Positions 27,175 to 35,967 of a stretch of DNA of 64,000 nucleotides are shown here, piece after piece. Source of the DNA: Streptomyces rimosus (GTDB taxonomy: Bacteria; Actinomycetota; Actinomycetes; Streptomycetales; Streptomycetaceae). Every line of letters begins with the position of its first letter. The stretch's first letter is position 1. The notes beneath the pieces were generated by a model, which did not search any database, was not told where the DNA came from, and saw only the letters and a program-made list of their open reading frames with translations. The DNA lies in assembly GCF_008704655.1 (NCBI RefSeq), contig NZ_CP023688.1, forward strand, positions 9,179,001 to 9,243,000. Direction: 5' to 3'. The position numbers and the translations under genes were made by a program.

Positions 27175-28038
27175 ATGGCAACCCAGACGTGGTTCATCAC
27201 CGGTTCGTCCCGCGGCTTCGGCCGCTCCCTCGCAGTCGCCGCCCTGGAGGCAGGCGACCAGGTTGTCGCCACCGCTCGCAAACCGGAGCAACTCGCCGAC
27301 CTGGTCGAGCGGTTCGGCGACAAGGTCCTCCCGGTCGCGCTCGACGTGACCGACGCCGCGGCGGCCGCGGCCGCGCTCGACGCCGCCCATAACCGCTTCG
27401 GCCGCATCGATGTGATCGTCAACAACGCCGGCTACGCGAACGTCGCCCCGGTCGAAACGGCCCCGGAGGACGACTTCCGCCGCCAGTTCGAGACAAACTT
27501 CTGGGGCGTGTACAACGTCTCCAAGGCGGCGCTGCCCCTGCTGAAGGCGCAGGGTGGCGGCATCGTCGTCCAGTTCTCCTCCATCGGCGGCCGGGTGGGC
27601 GGCAGCGCCGGCCTGGGCTCCTATCAGGCGGCCAAGTTCGCGATCGACGGCCTCACCCGCGTACTCACCACCGAGACCGCGCCGTTCGGCATCCGTTACC
27701 TGGTCGTCGAGCCCAGCGGTTTCGCCACCGACTGGGCCGGTGCGTCCATGGACATCCAGGACGTCCCGCCGGAGTACGAGGCGACTGTCGGCGCCTTCAC
27801 GGACCGGGCCCGCGGCAGCCGGACCGCCGGCGACCCGGACCGCGCGGCTGAAATCCTCGTACGCGTGGTCAAGCGTGACCACCTCCCCACCCACCTGCTC
27901 CTTGGCGAGACCGCGGCCAGGATGGCGCTCGACCACTCGCGGCAGCAGATCGCCGAGGCCGAAGCCTGGCAGGCCGTCTCCGTCTCCGCCGATTTCGGCG
28001 CGGAGTACCCCGTCGGGCTGCCGGAGGGCGTTGCGTAG
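27175..28038 (+). CDS. Short-chain dehydrogenase/reductase
   Basis: A 287-residue SDR enzyme. The NAD(P)-binding motif is TGSSRGFG at residues 9-16. NNAG appears near residue 85. The catalytic Ser (FSSIGG) and the Tyr-x3-Lys pair SYQAAK are present. It oxidises or reduces a small alcohol/ketone; the substrate is unknown. It is divergently paired with a TetR repressor whose operators flank its start. Confidence 0.92.
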   Translation: MATQTWFITGSSRGFGRSLAVAALEAGDQVVATARKPEQLADLVERFGDKVLPVALDVTDAAAAAAALDAAHNRFGRIDVIVNNAGYANVAPVETAPEDDFRRQFETNFWGVYNVSKAALPLLKAQGGGIVVQFSSIGGRVGGSAGLGSYQAAKFAIDGLTRVLTTETAPFGIRYLVVEPSGFATDWAGASMDIQDVPPEYEATVGAFTDRARGSRTAGDPDRAAEILVRVVKRDHLPTHLLLGETAARMALDHSRQQIAEAEAWQAVSVSADFGAEYPVGLPEGVA

Positions 28039-28215
28039 GCCGGCCGTCTCTCTCGTGGCTGGGAGAGGGCGCGCTGCCTGGAGGTGGGTGAGAACAAGCC
28101 AACTCCTTTCGGTGTATGGCCGGGGCCCTCGCCGCATGCAACGCTTGAACGATAAATCAATGCGTCTCCGGTGAGCCGGCCGCCGACGTGTGGCCGCGCG
28201 TCGGAAGGACCTCAC

Positions 28216-28683
28216 ATGAGCATTGCCCTCGTGCGGAACCCGGGGGACGGGCCGGATTTCCGCTACTACAAGAGCGTGATCGAGCAGGTCGTGACCAGTG
28301 CCGAGACGCACGGAGCGGTCACCGTCATGCGTCTCACCGTGGGGCGCGGGGACGCACCGCCCCTGCACACCCACAGCCGGGAGGACGAGAGCTGGGTGGT
28401 CCTGGCCGGCCGCGTCCGGTTCTGGGTCGGCTCGGCCTCACTCGCCGAGTGCGAGGTACGCGACGCCGAGCCGGGCGCCTACGTCTACGGGCCCAGGCTG
28501 GTCCCTCACACGTTCCAGGCCGTCACGCCGACGGCAGAGGTTCTCGTCATCAACAACCCCGGCGCCATTGAGGGCTACTTCCATTCGATCGGCCCCGCCG
28601 ACGCGCGCAGCGACGCGGAGCACGTCGGCATTCTGGAGCAGTACGGAGTGGTGCTCCACGACGCTCCGCCACCTCCCGCGTAG
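28216..28683 (+). CDS. Cupin-domain protein
   Basis: A 155-residue single-domain cupin. The first cupin motif is PPLHTHSREDESWVVLAG (His residues binding metal), and the second is PGAYVYGPRLVPHTFQ. The ATG at 28216 follows GGAAGG. Members are often dioxygenases, isomerases or sensors; no specific reaction can be assigned. Confidence 0.85.
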   Translation: MSIALVRNPGDGPDFRYYKSVIEQVVTSAETHGAVTVMRLTVGRGDAPPLHTHSREDESWVVLAGRVRFWVGSASLAECEVRDAEPGAYVYGPRLVPHTFQAVTPTAEVLVINNPGAIEGYFHSIGPADARSDAEHVGILEQYGVVLHDAPPPPA

Positions 28684-28751
28684 ACGAAGCGGGCTTAGGG
28701 GAAACGGGCGTAAGGCGCACGTCGCAGGGCTCGTGACGGGCCGGGTGGGGA

Positions 28752-30032
28752 TCAATGCGGCCGCGTCATGTCTGAGGCGGGAAGCCCGGTGTACTTCCTC
28801 GGGGAAGTCGTGCCGGGTTTCCTGCCGCAGAATTCCGCCTCCATGACGTCCTGGTAATTCTGTGCCGTCTGCTGAGTCAGCCAGTCGCCATTGATGTTGA
28901 AGGCGAGCACATGCCGGCTGCCCACGGTGCCGGAAACGTGCGTGAGGGAACCGTGCAGACTCCCGTCGTGGCCCCAGACCGTGATCCCACAGGACAGGTC
29001 GCGGCCCATGAGGCCGAGTCCGTACCGGTTGAAGAGGGCCCCTTCCGGCACGTGTGCCGACTGCAGCATGGCGCGCATCTGCGTCGGCGGCAGCAGGTCT
29101 CCGTGCAGCAGCGCGGTCAGGAAGTGCTTGAGGTCCCCGGTGGTGGATACCAGGTCTGCGGAGCCGGCCCACATGGTGGTGTTGTATTCCGTCGCGTCGT
29201 GAACTTCGGCGTGCGGAGCCTGCACGTAGAGCTTCGAGTACGCGATGGGGTGTGGGGCAGGCAGGCTGGGGTCGGTGCCGGGGAAATACGTCTCGCCCAA
29301 TCGTAGCGGGCGCAGGATGCGGCGCTCGATCTCGTCACGGTAGGAGTGCCCGGTCACCTTGTCGACGATCATTCCGGCGACTAGGTAATTGGTGTTGGAA
29401 TACGCCCAACCGCTGCCCGGTTCGAACAGTGGCCGGTGCCGTAGCACGGCCTTCAGCACATCTTCGGGAGCGAAGGTGTCATAACGGTGATCGAGGAAAC
29501 CCGCGCCCGCGTAAAGCTTCCTCAGCTCGGGGTCCTCGGCGAAATTGAACAGTCCGCTGGTCTGCTGAAGTAATTGACGTACGGAAATGCGACGGCCGTC
29601 GTTGCCGTTGCCGCGAATCACGCCCGGCAGCCACCGCTCCACGCTGTCGTCGAGGCGGAGCGCGCCCTCGGCCTCCAGTTGCAGCATGACGGTGGCGAGG
29701 AACGTCTTGGTGACGCTGGCGGCCCGGAAGTGGTCGGCGGCTACGCGCTCGCGGCCGGTGTCGAGGTCGGCGACCCCGGCCGTACCGCTCCAGGTTCCGT
29801 TCTGATCCCGGGCGAGAGCAGCCACGCCGGGCAGACCGGCCTTCGTCACCAGCCGGTCCAGGGCCTCCTGCGTCAACTGGTGCCGGACGGGCGGGTGGTG
29901 GCCGACTCCTGTGGCGTGCGCTGGTCCCGCCAGGGCGGTTACGCCAAGGGCGAGGGACGCCGCCATAGCTGCGTACGCACGCAAACGGGCGCGGACGCGA
30001 CGTGCGCCGGATCGGACGGTGCGGCTGTGCAT
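28752..30032 (-). CDS. Secreted class C beta-lactamase-type serine hydrolase
   Basis: A 426-residue exported protein. A Sec-type signal with Arg-rich n-region covers about 1-41 (AHA-TG). The active-site Ser-x-x-Lys is SVTK (about residue 88), the Tyr-x-Asn is YSNTNY (about residue 197), and the third motif is HDGSLHG. It resembles D-alanyl-D-alanine carboxypeptidase/esterase EstB-like enzymes of Streptomyces. It may cut peptidoglycan stem peptides or esters. ATG 30032 is chosen as the first start that precedes the signal peptide. Confidence 0.9.
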   Translation of the reverse strand: MHSRTVRSGARRVRARLRAYAAMAASLALGVTALAGPAHATGVGHHPPVRHQLTQEALDRLVTKAGLPGVAALARDQNGTWSGTAGVADLDTGRERVAADHFRAASVTKTFLATVMLQLEAEGALRLDDSVERWLPGVIRGNGNDGRRISVRQLLQQTSGLFNFAEDPELRKLYAGAGFLDHRYDTFAPEDVLKAVLRHRPLFEPGSGWAYSNTNYLVAGMIVDKVTGHSYRDEIERRILRPLRLGETYFPGTDPSLPAPHPIAYSKLYVQAPHAEVHDATEYNTTMWAGSADLVSTTGDLKHFLTALLHGDLLPPTQMRAMLQSAHVPEGALFNRYGLGLMGRDLSCGITVWGHDGSLHGSLTHVSGTVGSRHVLAFNINGDWLTQQTAQNYQDVMEAEFCGRKPGTTSPRKYTGLPASDMTRPH

Positions 30033-30203
30033 ACGCAATCCCCAACTGCGCGCGATACTCGGCGAAAGCGTCGCCCCTCCCGCCGCGCGGGCCGCGTGCG
30101 ACTCGGTGAGCAACAGTCGGCCGAGCATAATCGCCGCCTGGGGAAGTGTCTTGTGCGGCGGACCGTTTCCTGGCCGCACCCCCAGCTGGCAGACTCTTCG
30201 ATC

Positions 30204-30740
30204 ATGGCGAACAGCGGACTATGGGTCGGCGTCCTCACGGCATTGACCGCCCTCGGAGCCAGCTACATCACCGCGCGGGCCACCTCGCGCGCGGCGCTGG
30301 CCCAAGCACGGACGACGACGATGGCAGAGGCCCTTCGCGAGCAGCGCGACCGACGGCGGTCCACGTACCGGGAAATGATGCGCTGCGCACACGCCTTCTC
30401 CGAGGTCACCTGGCAGATCGACGAGGTCGACGCGGCGCGTGACCGTGGAAGCAAGGACCGGCTCCTGACCGAGATGTACGAACGCATCGGCCCGGCCATC
30501 GGGAACATGAACAAGGCGACCCACGAGGTCCGGCTCGACGGCCCGGCCGAGGTTTCCGCAGCGGCGGAGCAGGTACGGCAGAGGGCGCGACGCGTACAGC
30601 CGCTGCTCAAAGCACTCATCGGTGCGGAGAATCCCGAGCCGAGAAACGCATACGACGCCGCGTATCTGGAATTCCGTGATGCCTATGTCGCGTTCATCGG
30701 TCAGGCGAGACAGGCGCTGGAGGTCAAGGACGAAGGGTAG
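30204..30740 (+). CDS. Membrane-anchored coiled-coil protein of unknown function
   Basis: A 178-residue protein. One N-terminal transmembrane helix (LWVGVLTALTALGASYITA) is followed by a long charged helix (RTTTMAEALREQRDRRRSTYREMMRC), then helical segments. This matches the architecture of the pair at 54790-55994, though the sequences are not closely alike. It has no ribosome site; a CAGACT -10-like element ends 8 nt upstream. Streptomyces genomes hold many such proteins, and the function is not known. Confidence 0.65.
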   Translation: MANSGLWVGVLTALTALGASYITARATSRAALAQARTTTMAEALREQRDRRRSTYREMMRCAHAFSEVTWQIDEVDAARDRGSKDRLLTEMYERIGPAIGNMNKATHEVRLDGPAEVSAAAEQVRQRARRVQPLLKALIGAENPEPRNAYDAAYLEFRDAYVAFIGQARQALEVKDEG

Positions 30741-30802
30741 TGGAATGGGGAATGCGGAGTGGCCGGTCGCCGTAATGGGGCACCTCACCGCCGTGCCCGG
30801 CG

Positions 30803-31369
30803 TCAGCCTTGCCGTCGGAAGTCCAGCATGCAGAAGACTTTGTCATAGCGGTGCTCGCCGACGGCGACGAAGTCGGGCAGCCTGCCGTATTCGGTGAAAC
30901 CCAATGACCGGTAGAGATGCAGGGCGCTGTCGTTGTCGCCGCGGGCGTCCAGGGTGAGGACCTCGATACCCGCCCGCCGGGCGTCACAGATCAAGGCAGC
31001 GGTCAGCGCGCGGCCGACGCCACGTCCATGCGCGGAGGCGGCCACCGCGATCTTCTCCAGATCGGCGTGCGGCCGGTGGGTCGGGCGGGCGTAGCGCATC
31101 CAGTAACCCAGCCCGACGAGCCGACGGTCGACATAAGCGGCGCGTAGTGCCCCGTCTCCGTCCTGCACCGCACGAAAGACATCGCGGAAGAGATCCTGCA
31201 CCTCGCGGCGTGAAGGCGGTTCGACCCAGCCGAGCGCAGCGCCTCCGCGAACCAGGTCCGCCAGAATTCGATGGGCCGACTCCGCGAACCGCTCTGCAAG
31301 GCCGGGATCGGACGTCAGCTCCATCGCGTCCAAAATGACCGGCCCACTGGCCCTCTCGCTGGTATCCAT
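30803..31369 (-). CDS. GNAT-family N-acetyltransferase
   Basis: A 188-residue acetyltransferase. The acetyl-CoA-binding motif is VAASAHGRGVGRAL (residues about 110-123), with motif B GIEVLTLDARGDNDSALHLY and SLGFTEYG near the C terminus. It transfers acetyl from acetyl-CoA to an amine; the acceptor is unknown. It reads toward the preceding membrane gene and is convergent with it. Confidence 0.88.
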   Translation of the reverse strand: MDTSERASGPVILDAMELTSDPGLAERFAESAHRILADLVRGGAALGWVEPPSRREVQDLFRDVFRAVQDGDGALRAAYVDRRLVGLGYWMRYARPTHRPHADLEKIAVAASAHGRGVGRALTAALICDARRAGIEVLTLDARGDNDSALHLYRSLGFTEYGRLPDFVAVGEHRYDKVFCMLDFRRQG

Positions 31370-31492
31370 GATCGTGAGCCTACCCAGTCACCCCTGCTCC
31401 GGCCGAGCACCAATACTGACCAACTACGGCAAACTACTGCTGCCTACGGAAAGTTCGCTTGGTGATAGCCGCGCCTCGATAGTCTGCGCGGC

Positions 31493-32293
31493 ATGGTCGA
31501 CTCATACGCAAATTCCGACGATGCCGCAGTCGCGATAGCCGGGGCGCGGGCCGGCGCGGACGTGGTCCGCGCCATGTACGGCCGGCGGCTCAGCCGTATC
31601 GACAAGGGCGCGGGGGACTTTGCCACCACCGCAGATGTGGAGGCCGAGAAGGCCATTCTCGGTGTCATCCGTGCCGCACGGCCCGATGACGCGATCCTCG
31701 GGGAGGAAGGCGGGCAGCAGGGTGCTGCCGAGGCTGTGCGTCAGTGGTTGGTGGATCCGCTGTGTGGCACGTTGAATTACGCCGTCGGCAACATGCTGGT
31801 GGCCGTCAACGTGGCGCTGCGTGATGGGGCGGCGGCGGTGGCCGATCCGTTCAGTGGCGAGGTCTTCTTCACCGACGGGAAGGCCGCCTGGGTGCGGCAT
31901 GACGGGGCCGACGACGCACTGCTTACGCCCACGCCCGCTTCCCGACTGGTGGATGTCAACCTGGATCCGCCTTTTCCGAGCGCGCCCGAATTCCGGGCCG
32001 TGGATCTGCTGGCCCACCCCGGGTTCATCGACTATTTCCGGCCGCGCGTCGTCTCCACGACGCTGGCGCTGGCCTGGGTCGCTGCCGGCAAGCGTGCCGC
32101 GTACGTCACCGACGGCGGCAATCTCTCCGAGAGCGTGCATTTCGCGGCCGGGATCGCCGTGTGCCGGGCTGCCGGCTGCGTTGTCACCGGGATCGACGGT
32201 GCCCCGATCGGTGAGGCGGGCCGTGGGCTTGTCGCCGCGGCCGACGACGAGACCCATGGGCTGTTGATGTCGATGATGCGCAGATGCAGATGA
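31493..32293 (+). CDS. Inositol-monophosphatase-like protein with altered metal site
   Basis: A 266-residue protein of the IMPase/FBPase fold. GEEGG (about residue 69) and VDPLCGTLNYAVGNM (about residue 85) match the family motifs, but the usual DPIDGT Asp is Cys here. That would weaken metal binding. Some Streptomyces relatives carry the same DPLCGT change, so it may be a distinct subgroup. A TAGTCT element ends 7 nt before the ATG, suggesting a leaderless mRNA. Activity on sugar phosphates is doubtful. Confidence 0.82.
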   Translation: MVDSYANSDDAAVAIAGARAGADVVRAMYGRRLSRIDKGAGDFATTADVEAEKAILGVIRAARPDDAILGEEGGQQGAAEAVRQWLVDPLCGTLNYAVGNMLVAVNVALRDGAAAVADPFSGEVFFTDGKAAWVRHDGADDALLTPTPASRLVDVNLDPPFPSAPEFRAVDLLAHPGFIDYFRPRVVSTTLALAWVAAGKRAAYVTDGGNLSESVHFAAGIAVCRAAGCVVTGIDGAPIGEAGRGLVAAADDETHGLLMSMMRRCR

Positions 32294-32369
32294 GGCTGGA
32301 GCTGATGGCTGGTGTGGCGCCGGGGTAATTCCGTTGTGGTCCCGGCGATACGTACATAAGGTCACCCTC

Positions 32370-32732
32370 ATGTCTTTGCGTCCTCGAATGCGTCAAGCCC
32401 TACGGGAAGCCATGAGCGCCCGTGACAAGACCGCGGTGAGTGCCCTGCGCTCAACGCTTGCCGCACTGGACAACGCCGAGGCGGTACCTGCGGATGCCTC
32501 CGAGACACGCGGCCTGGCCATTGAGCAGTTGCCGGTCGGGGCCGGTGCCACCGAAGTGGCGCGACGAGAGCTCAGTGAAAGCCATGTCGTTGACATCGTG
32601 CGGTCGGAGGCCGATGAACGACTCGCGGTGGCAGCGCAATTGACGGCTCCCGCACATGCCGCTCGGGCGGCGCGGCTGCGCGAGGAGGCCGCCGTACTGC
32701 ATCGGCTCCTCGACGAAGCCGACGCCGCTTAG
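32370..32732 (+). CDS. GatB/YqeY-like protein
   Basis: A 120-residue protein with the YqeY pattern: MRQALREAMSARDKTAVSALRSTLAALDNAEA at the N terminus (conserved core LRSTLAALDNAEA) and a helical C terminus. YqeY proteins are related to the tRNA-binding tail of GatB, and their role is not settled. The ATG at 32370 starts the conserved region; no clear ribosome site is seen. Confidence 0.8.
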   Translation: MSLRPRMRQALREAMSARDKTAVSALRSTLAALDNAEAVPADASETRGLAIEQLPVGAGATEVARRELSESHVVDIVRSEADERLAVAAQLTAPAHAARAARLREEAAVLHRLLDEADAA

Positions 32733-32789
32733 CACTGCCGCTTCGTATTTCAGCCCGGCGAATCCCAGTGAGGGGGAGCCGGGTCACGG

Positions 32790-33485
32790 TCAGCCGATGG
32801 GGTTGACGAACGTGGTGGGGTGGGTGGCGCCGTCCTGGTGAATGAGGGGTCCCCAGGGCCATTTCAGGGTGAGCGCGGTGGTCTCGTTGGGCGGGGTGAC
32901 GGCGACCGTTTGGGGTTTCCAGGAGCCTTCTTCGTTGTTCTTGGCCATGCCGAGGTTGAGGGTGAAGTCGGTGCTGTCGCCGGGGCCCAGGGTGATCGAG
33001 CCGTGCTTGGCGGAGGAGCGGGCGAGCGACCAGCTGGGGCCGCCGGCGTCCGGCCGGAGGTCCACACCGGGAAAGCCGCCGATCTTGCAGGTGTGGCTGC
33101 TCTTGTTGGTCAGCACGATGCTGGTGGTCGTCCCGCCGCTCGCGTTCGGGTCGGGGACCGCGTCCTCGCCGGTGGCGAAGGCCGCCTTGAGGTCCGAGGT
33201 GTGGCAGCGCTGACCGCCGGGACCACCGGCCCCGGCGCGCGCTCCGGCCGTCGGCTCGCCCGCGGACCCGGCCTTGGCCTCGACCTCATCGCTGAAGTCC
33301 TGCCCTGCGGTGGGGGAGGCCGCGCCCCCGGGGTCCGCGTCGGCCACCCCCGTATCCGGCCGGTCCGCAGCCCTCGTACCGGCAGCGTCCGACCCGGAGC
33401 AGGCGGTCAGAGCCAGACCCGCGACCGCGGCCGCGATACGGAACGTACGGCGAAGGGCCGTACGGGCGGTGGCGCTGGAGCTCAT
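32790..33485 (-). CDS. DUF4232-domain lipoprotein
   Basis: A 231-residue lipoprotein. The signal sequence ends in a lipobox, LALTAC (Cys about residue 29). An acidic, disordered linker follows, then a DUF4232 domain (about 95-231). Its two Cys (RCHTSDL and HTCKIGGFPGVDL) probably form a disulfide. A decayed second copy lies at 56070-56250. The function is unknown; it is anchored on the outer face of the membrane. Confidence 0.88.
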   Translation of the reverse strand: MSSSATARTALRRTFRIAAAVAGLALTACSGSDAAGTRAADRPDTGVADADPGGAASPTAGQDFSDEVEAKAGSAGEPTAGARAGAGGPGGQRCHTSDLKAAFATGEDAVPDPNASGGTTTSIVLTNKSSHTCKIGGFPGVDLRPDAGGPSWSLARSSAKHGSITLGPGDSTDFTLNLGMAKNNEEGSWKPQTVAVTPPNETTALTLKWPWGPLIHQDGATHPTTFVNPIG

Positions 33486-33642
33486 TTCGGATCCCCCAGG
33501 ACAGTTGGTGTCGCTGTCTGCTCGATATGTCGTTCACTTTGTCCGGGCCCGCCAGCACGAGGACGCCGCTCCGCCAACGCCCGGCTGACACCCGTACAGC
33601 CCCCCGAGGGCATGCGCCGACGGGCCGGGACTGTAGAAGCCG

Positions 33643-34887
33643 TCACCGCGCGAGACCGTCGGTGCGCTGTCGCGCGTGCTGGAACGCGGCCCGGATTTCG
33701 GAGACCAGCAGGTCAGGCTGTTCCAGGCCGGGGAAGTGGCCGCCGCGGTCCATCTCGTGCCACGAGCGGAGGTCGCGGTAGCGGCGCTCGGCCCAGCGCC
33801 GGGCGGTCGGCCACGGCTCGGCGGGGAACAGTGAGCAGGCGGTGGGTGTCGTCACCGGCTGCGCGTTCTCCTCTTCGGCGCTGCGGGGCACCCAGCGCAT
33901 GGTCTCCCAGTACCAGCGGGCGCTGGAGGCGCCGGTCCCGGTCAGCCAGTACAGGGCGATGTTCTCGACTTGTCGTGTCAGGCTCACCCCGCCACCTGCC
34001 TCCGGCCGGGTGTCGGCGTAGGCGGCGAACTTCTCGCCGAGCCACGCCGCCAGGCCGGCGGGGGAGTCGAGCAGGGAGTAGCCGAGCGTCTGCGGACGCG
34101 TAGCCATGATCATCCCGAAGCCGTAGCCGTCCGCGAGGTGGGTGTCGCGCCGCTCCAGCATGCGCTGCTCCGCCGGGGTCGGCGTGTCGCGGTCCTCCGG
34201 CAGGGGAGAGGCGAGCGGCATCGTCAGGTGCAGTCCGGCGACGCGCTCGGGCACCTGGCGCGCCAGTTCGGTGCTGACGTACGCGCCCCAGTCCCCACCA
34301 TGCGCGCCGAACCGCTCGTAGCCCAGCGCGGTCATCAACTCGGCCCACGCCCGTGCCGTACGGGCGGGCTGCCAGCCGCGCTCGCGCGGACGCTCGCTGA
34401 ACCCGAATCCCGGCAGCGCCGGTACGACCACATGGAAGGCGTCGGCGGCCGAACCGCCGTAACCGACGGGATCGGTGAGCGGCCCGAGGACGCTCTCGAA
34501 TTCGAGTACGGAGCCCGGCCAGCCGTGGGTCAGCACCAAGGGGAGCGCCGTGGGCTCGGGCGAGCGTACGTGCCAGAACGCGATGCCCAGGCCGTCGAGG
34601 CGGGCGCGGTAATGAGGAATGGCGTTCCAGCGGGCTTCCGTGGCCCGCCAGTCGTGCCGGCGCCAGGTGTCCAGCAATGTCCTCAGCCGGTCGAGTTCGA
34701 GGCCCTGTGTCGCGTCGGGAACCGTTTCGGGCTCGGGGAGCCGGACCTCGTCGAGACGGGATCGAAGGAGCGCCAGTTCGCGGTCGGGGATGCGGATGGG
34801 GTAGGGCTCGATTCGTTCGTCCGGCTCGGCCTGTCCGATCTGCTTGCCCTGCACGTTTGCGGGTGGTGTCGCCGTGTTTTCAGACAT
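33643..34887 (-). CDS. Epoxide hydrolase (EHN-type alpha/beta hydrolase)
   Basis: A 414-residue epoxide hydrolase of the microsomal-like type. The N-terminal EHN domain (about 20-120) is followed by HGWPGS (oxyanion region). The nucleophile Asp is in GAHGGDWGAYV (about residue 195), the Tyr acids are in the cap, and the catalytic His is in DRGGHFPGLEQPDLL near the C terminus. It opens epoxides to diols; the substrate is not evident. It is downstream of an AraC regulator gene on the same strand (60-bp gap). Confidence 0.9.
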   Translation of the reverse strand: MSENTATPPANVQGKQIGQAEPDERIEPYPIRIPDRELALLRSRLDEVRLPEPETVPDATQGLELDRLRTLLDTWRRHDWRATEARWNAIPHYRARLDGLGIAFWHVRSPEPTALPLVLTHGWPGSVLEFESVLGPLTDPVGYGGSAADAFHVVVPALPGFGFSERPRERGWQPARTARAWAELMTALGYERFGAHGGDWGAYVSTELARQVPERVAGLHLTMPLASPLPEDRDTPTPAEQRMLERRDTHLADGYGFGMIMATRPQTLGYSLLDSPAGLAAWLGEKFAAYADTRPEAGGGVSLTRQVENIALYWLTGTGASSARWYWETMRWVPRSAEEENAQPVTTPTACSLFPAEPWPTARRWAERRYRDLRSWHEMDRGGHFPGLEQPDLLVSEIRAAFQHARQRTDGLAR

Positions 34888-34947
34888 GAGCGAAACCCTA
34901 GGTACGGGTTACTGCCCGGGCCCATGGCTGGAATTGCCGCGAAGAGG

Positions 34948-35838
34948 TCAGGAATTGCGGTACGCGGAGGGGCGAGTTCCGGTATGGCGCGCGAACGCCG
35001 TCGAGAAGGTGCCGGGGTCGGCGAATCCGCAGAGCGGCGCGATCCGGGCGACCGTGAGGTCGGTGTCCCGCAGCAGGCGTTTCGCCTCTTCGATGCGCAG
35101 GTGAATGAGGTATCGGTGGGGCGTTTCTCCCGTGGCCCGGCGGAATACGCGTACGAAATGGAAGACGCTCAGATGCACCTCGTCCGCGATGTCGGCCAGC
35201 GTGAGCGGTTCGGCCAGCCGGTCACGCATCAGCGCGATCGCCGTGCGGACGCGTGCATCCTCCCGCGCGGGCACCTGCCGGCCCGGCGCCCGGGAATGAC
35301 GGGTGAGCAGGTGTACGGCGAGGAAGGCGGCCGAGGCTTCGGCGTACAGGTCCCCGGTCTCCTCCGCCGATCCGACGGCGCGAACCGCCTCCACCAGGAG
35401 CGGGTCCCCGGCGGCCACGGAGGCCGCCATGGCTTCGTAGTCCACCGTACGGCTGCCCAATTGCTCCACTGCCCGTTCGACGGTGCCGCGCGGGATGTGC
35501 ACCTGCACGCTGCGCAACGGCCCGTCCCCGCGATAGCGGCGGAGGGCCGCCCGGTCGGGAACCCCCAGTTCGAGCCGGCCCGGCGCCCATACGTGGCGGT
35601 GCCACCGACCCCCGGCCCGCGTCTCCATCTCGGCCCGGCCCCCCACGGGCAGCACCAGGTGGAGGTCCGCCGCGGCCGGCAACTCCATGTCCTCGACCAC
35701 CGGGACGTGGTGGAACCGCTGGACGAGCAACGACTGCCAGCCGGCGTCCTCCCAGCTGCAATGCGTCCGCCGGACGTACGCGTCCATGTCGAATCCGGCG
35801 TAGGGCTGGAGATCGAAATGAGCGGAATCGAACACCAT
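34948..35838 (-). CDS. AraC-family transcriptional regulator
   Basis: A 296-residue AraC protein. The N-terminal half (1-185) is a cupin-like ligand-sensing domain (LPAAADLHLVLPVGG). The C-terminal 100 residues hold the two HTH motifs (PLTLADIADEVHLSVFHFVRVFRRATGETP and VARIAPLCGFADPGTFSTAF). The ATG at 35838 is the first residue of the family-like sequence. It probably activates the epoxide hydrolase gene just downstream. Confidence 0.87.
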   Translation of the reverse strand: MVFDSAHFDLQPYAGFDMDAYVRRTHCSWEDAGWQSLLVQRFHHVPVVEDMELPAAADLHLVLPVGGRAEMETRAGGRWHRHVWAPGRLELGVPDRAALRRYRGDGPLRSVQVHIPRGTVERAVEQLGSRTVDYEAMAASVAAGDPLLVEAVRAVGSAEETGDLYAEASAAFLAVHLLTRHSRAPGRQVPAREDARVRTAIALMRDRLAEPLTLADIADEVHLSVFHFVRVFRRATGETPHRYLIHLRIEEAKRLLRDTDLTVARIAPLCGFADPGTFSTAFARHTGTRPSAYRNS

Positions 35839-35967
35839 GGGCCGAGAGTAATGGAGGGGCGGAGCTCCTGAACGGGCGGAGGGGGCGGGGCGGGGGATCG
35901 GTGCGCTCGCCGTCCGCGGTACGAGGCGAGGTTGCTGGAGCCGTACGGGAACCAACCCGAGCGCAGC

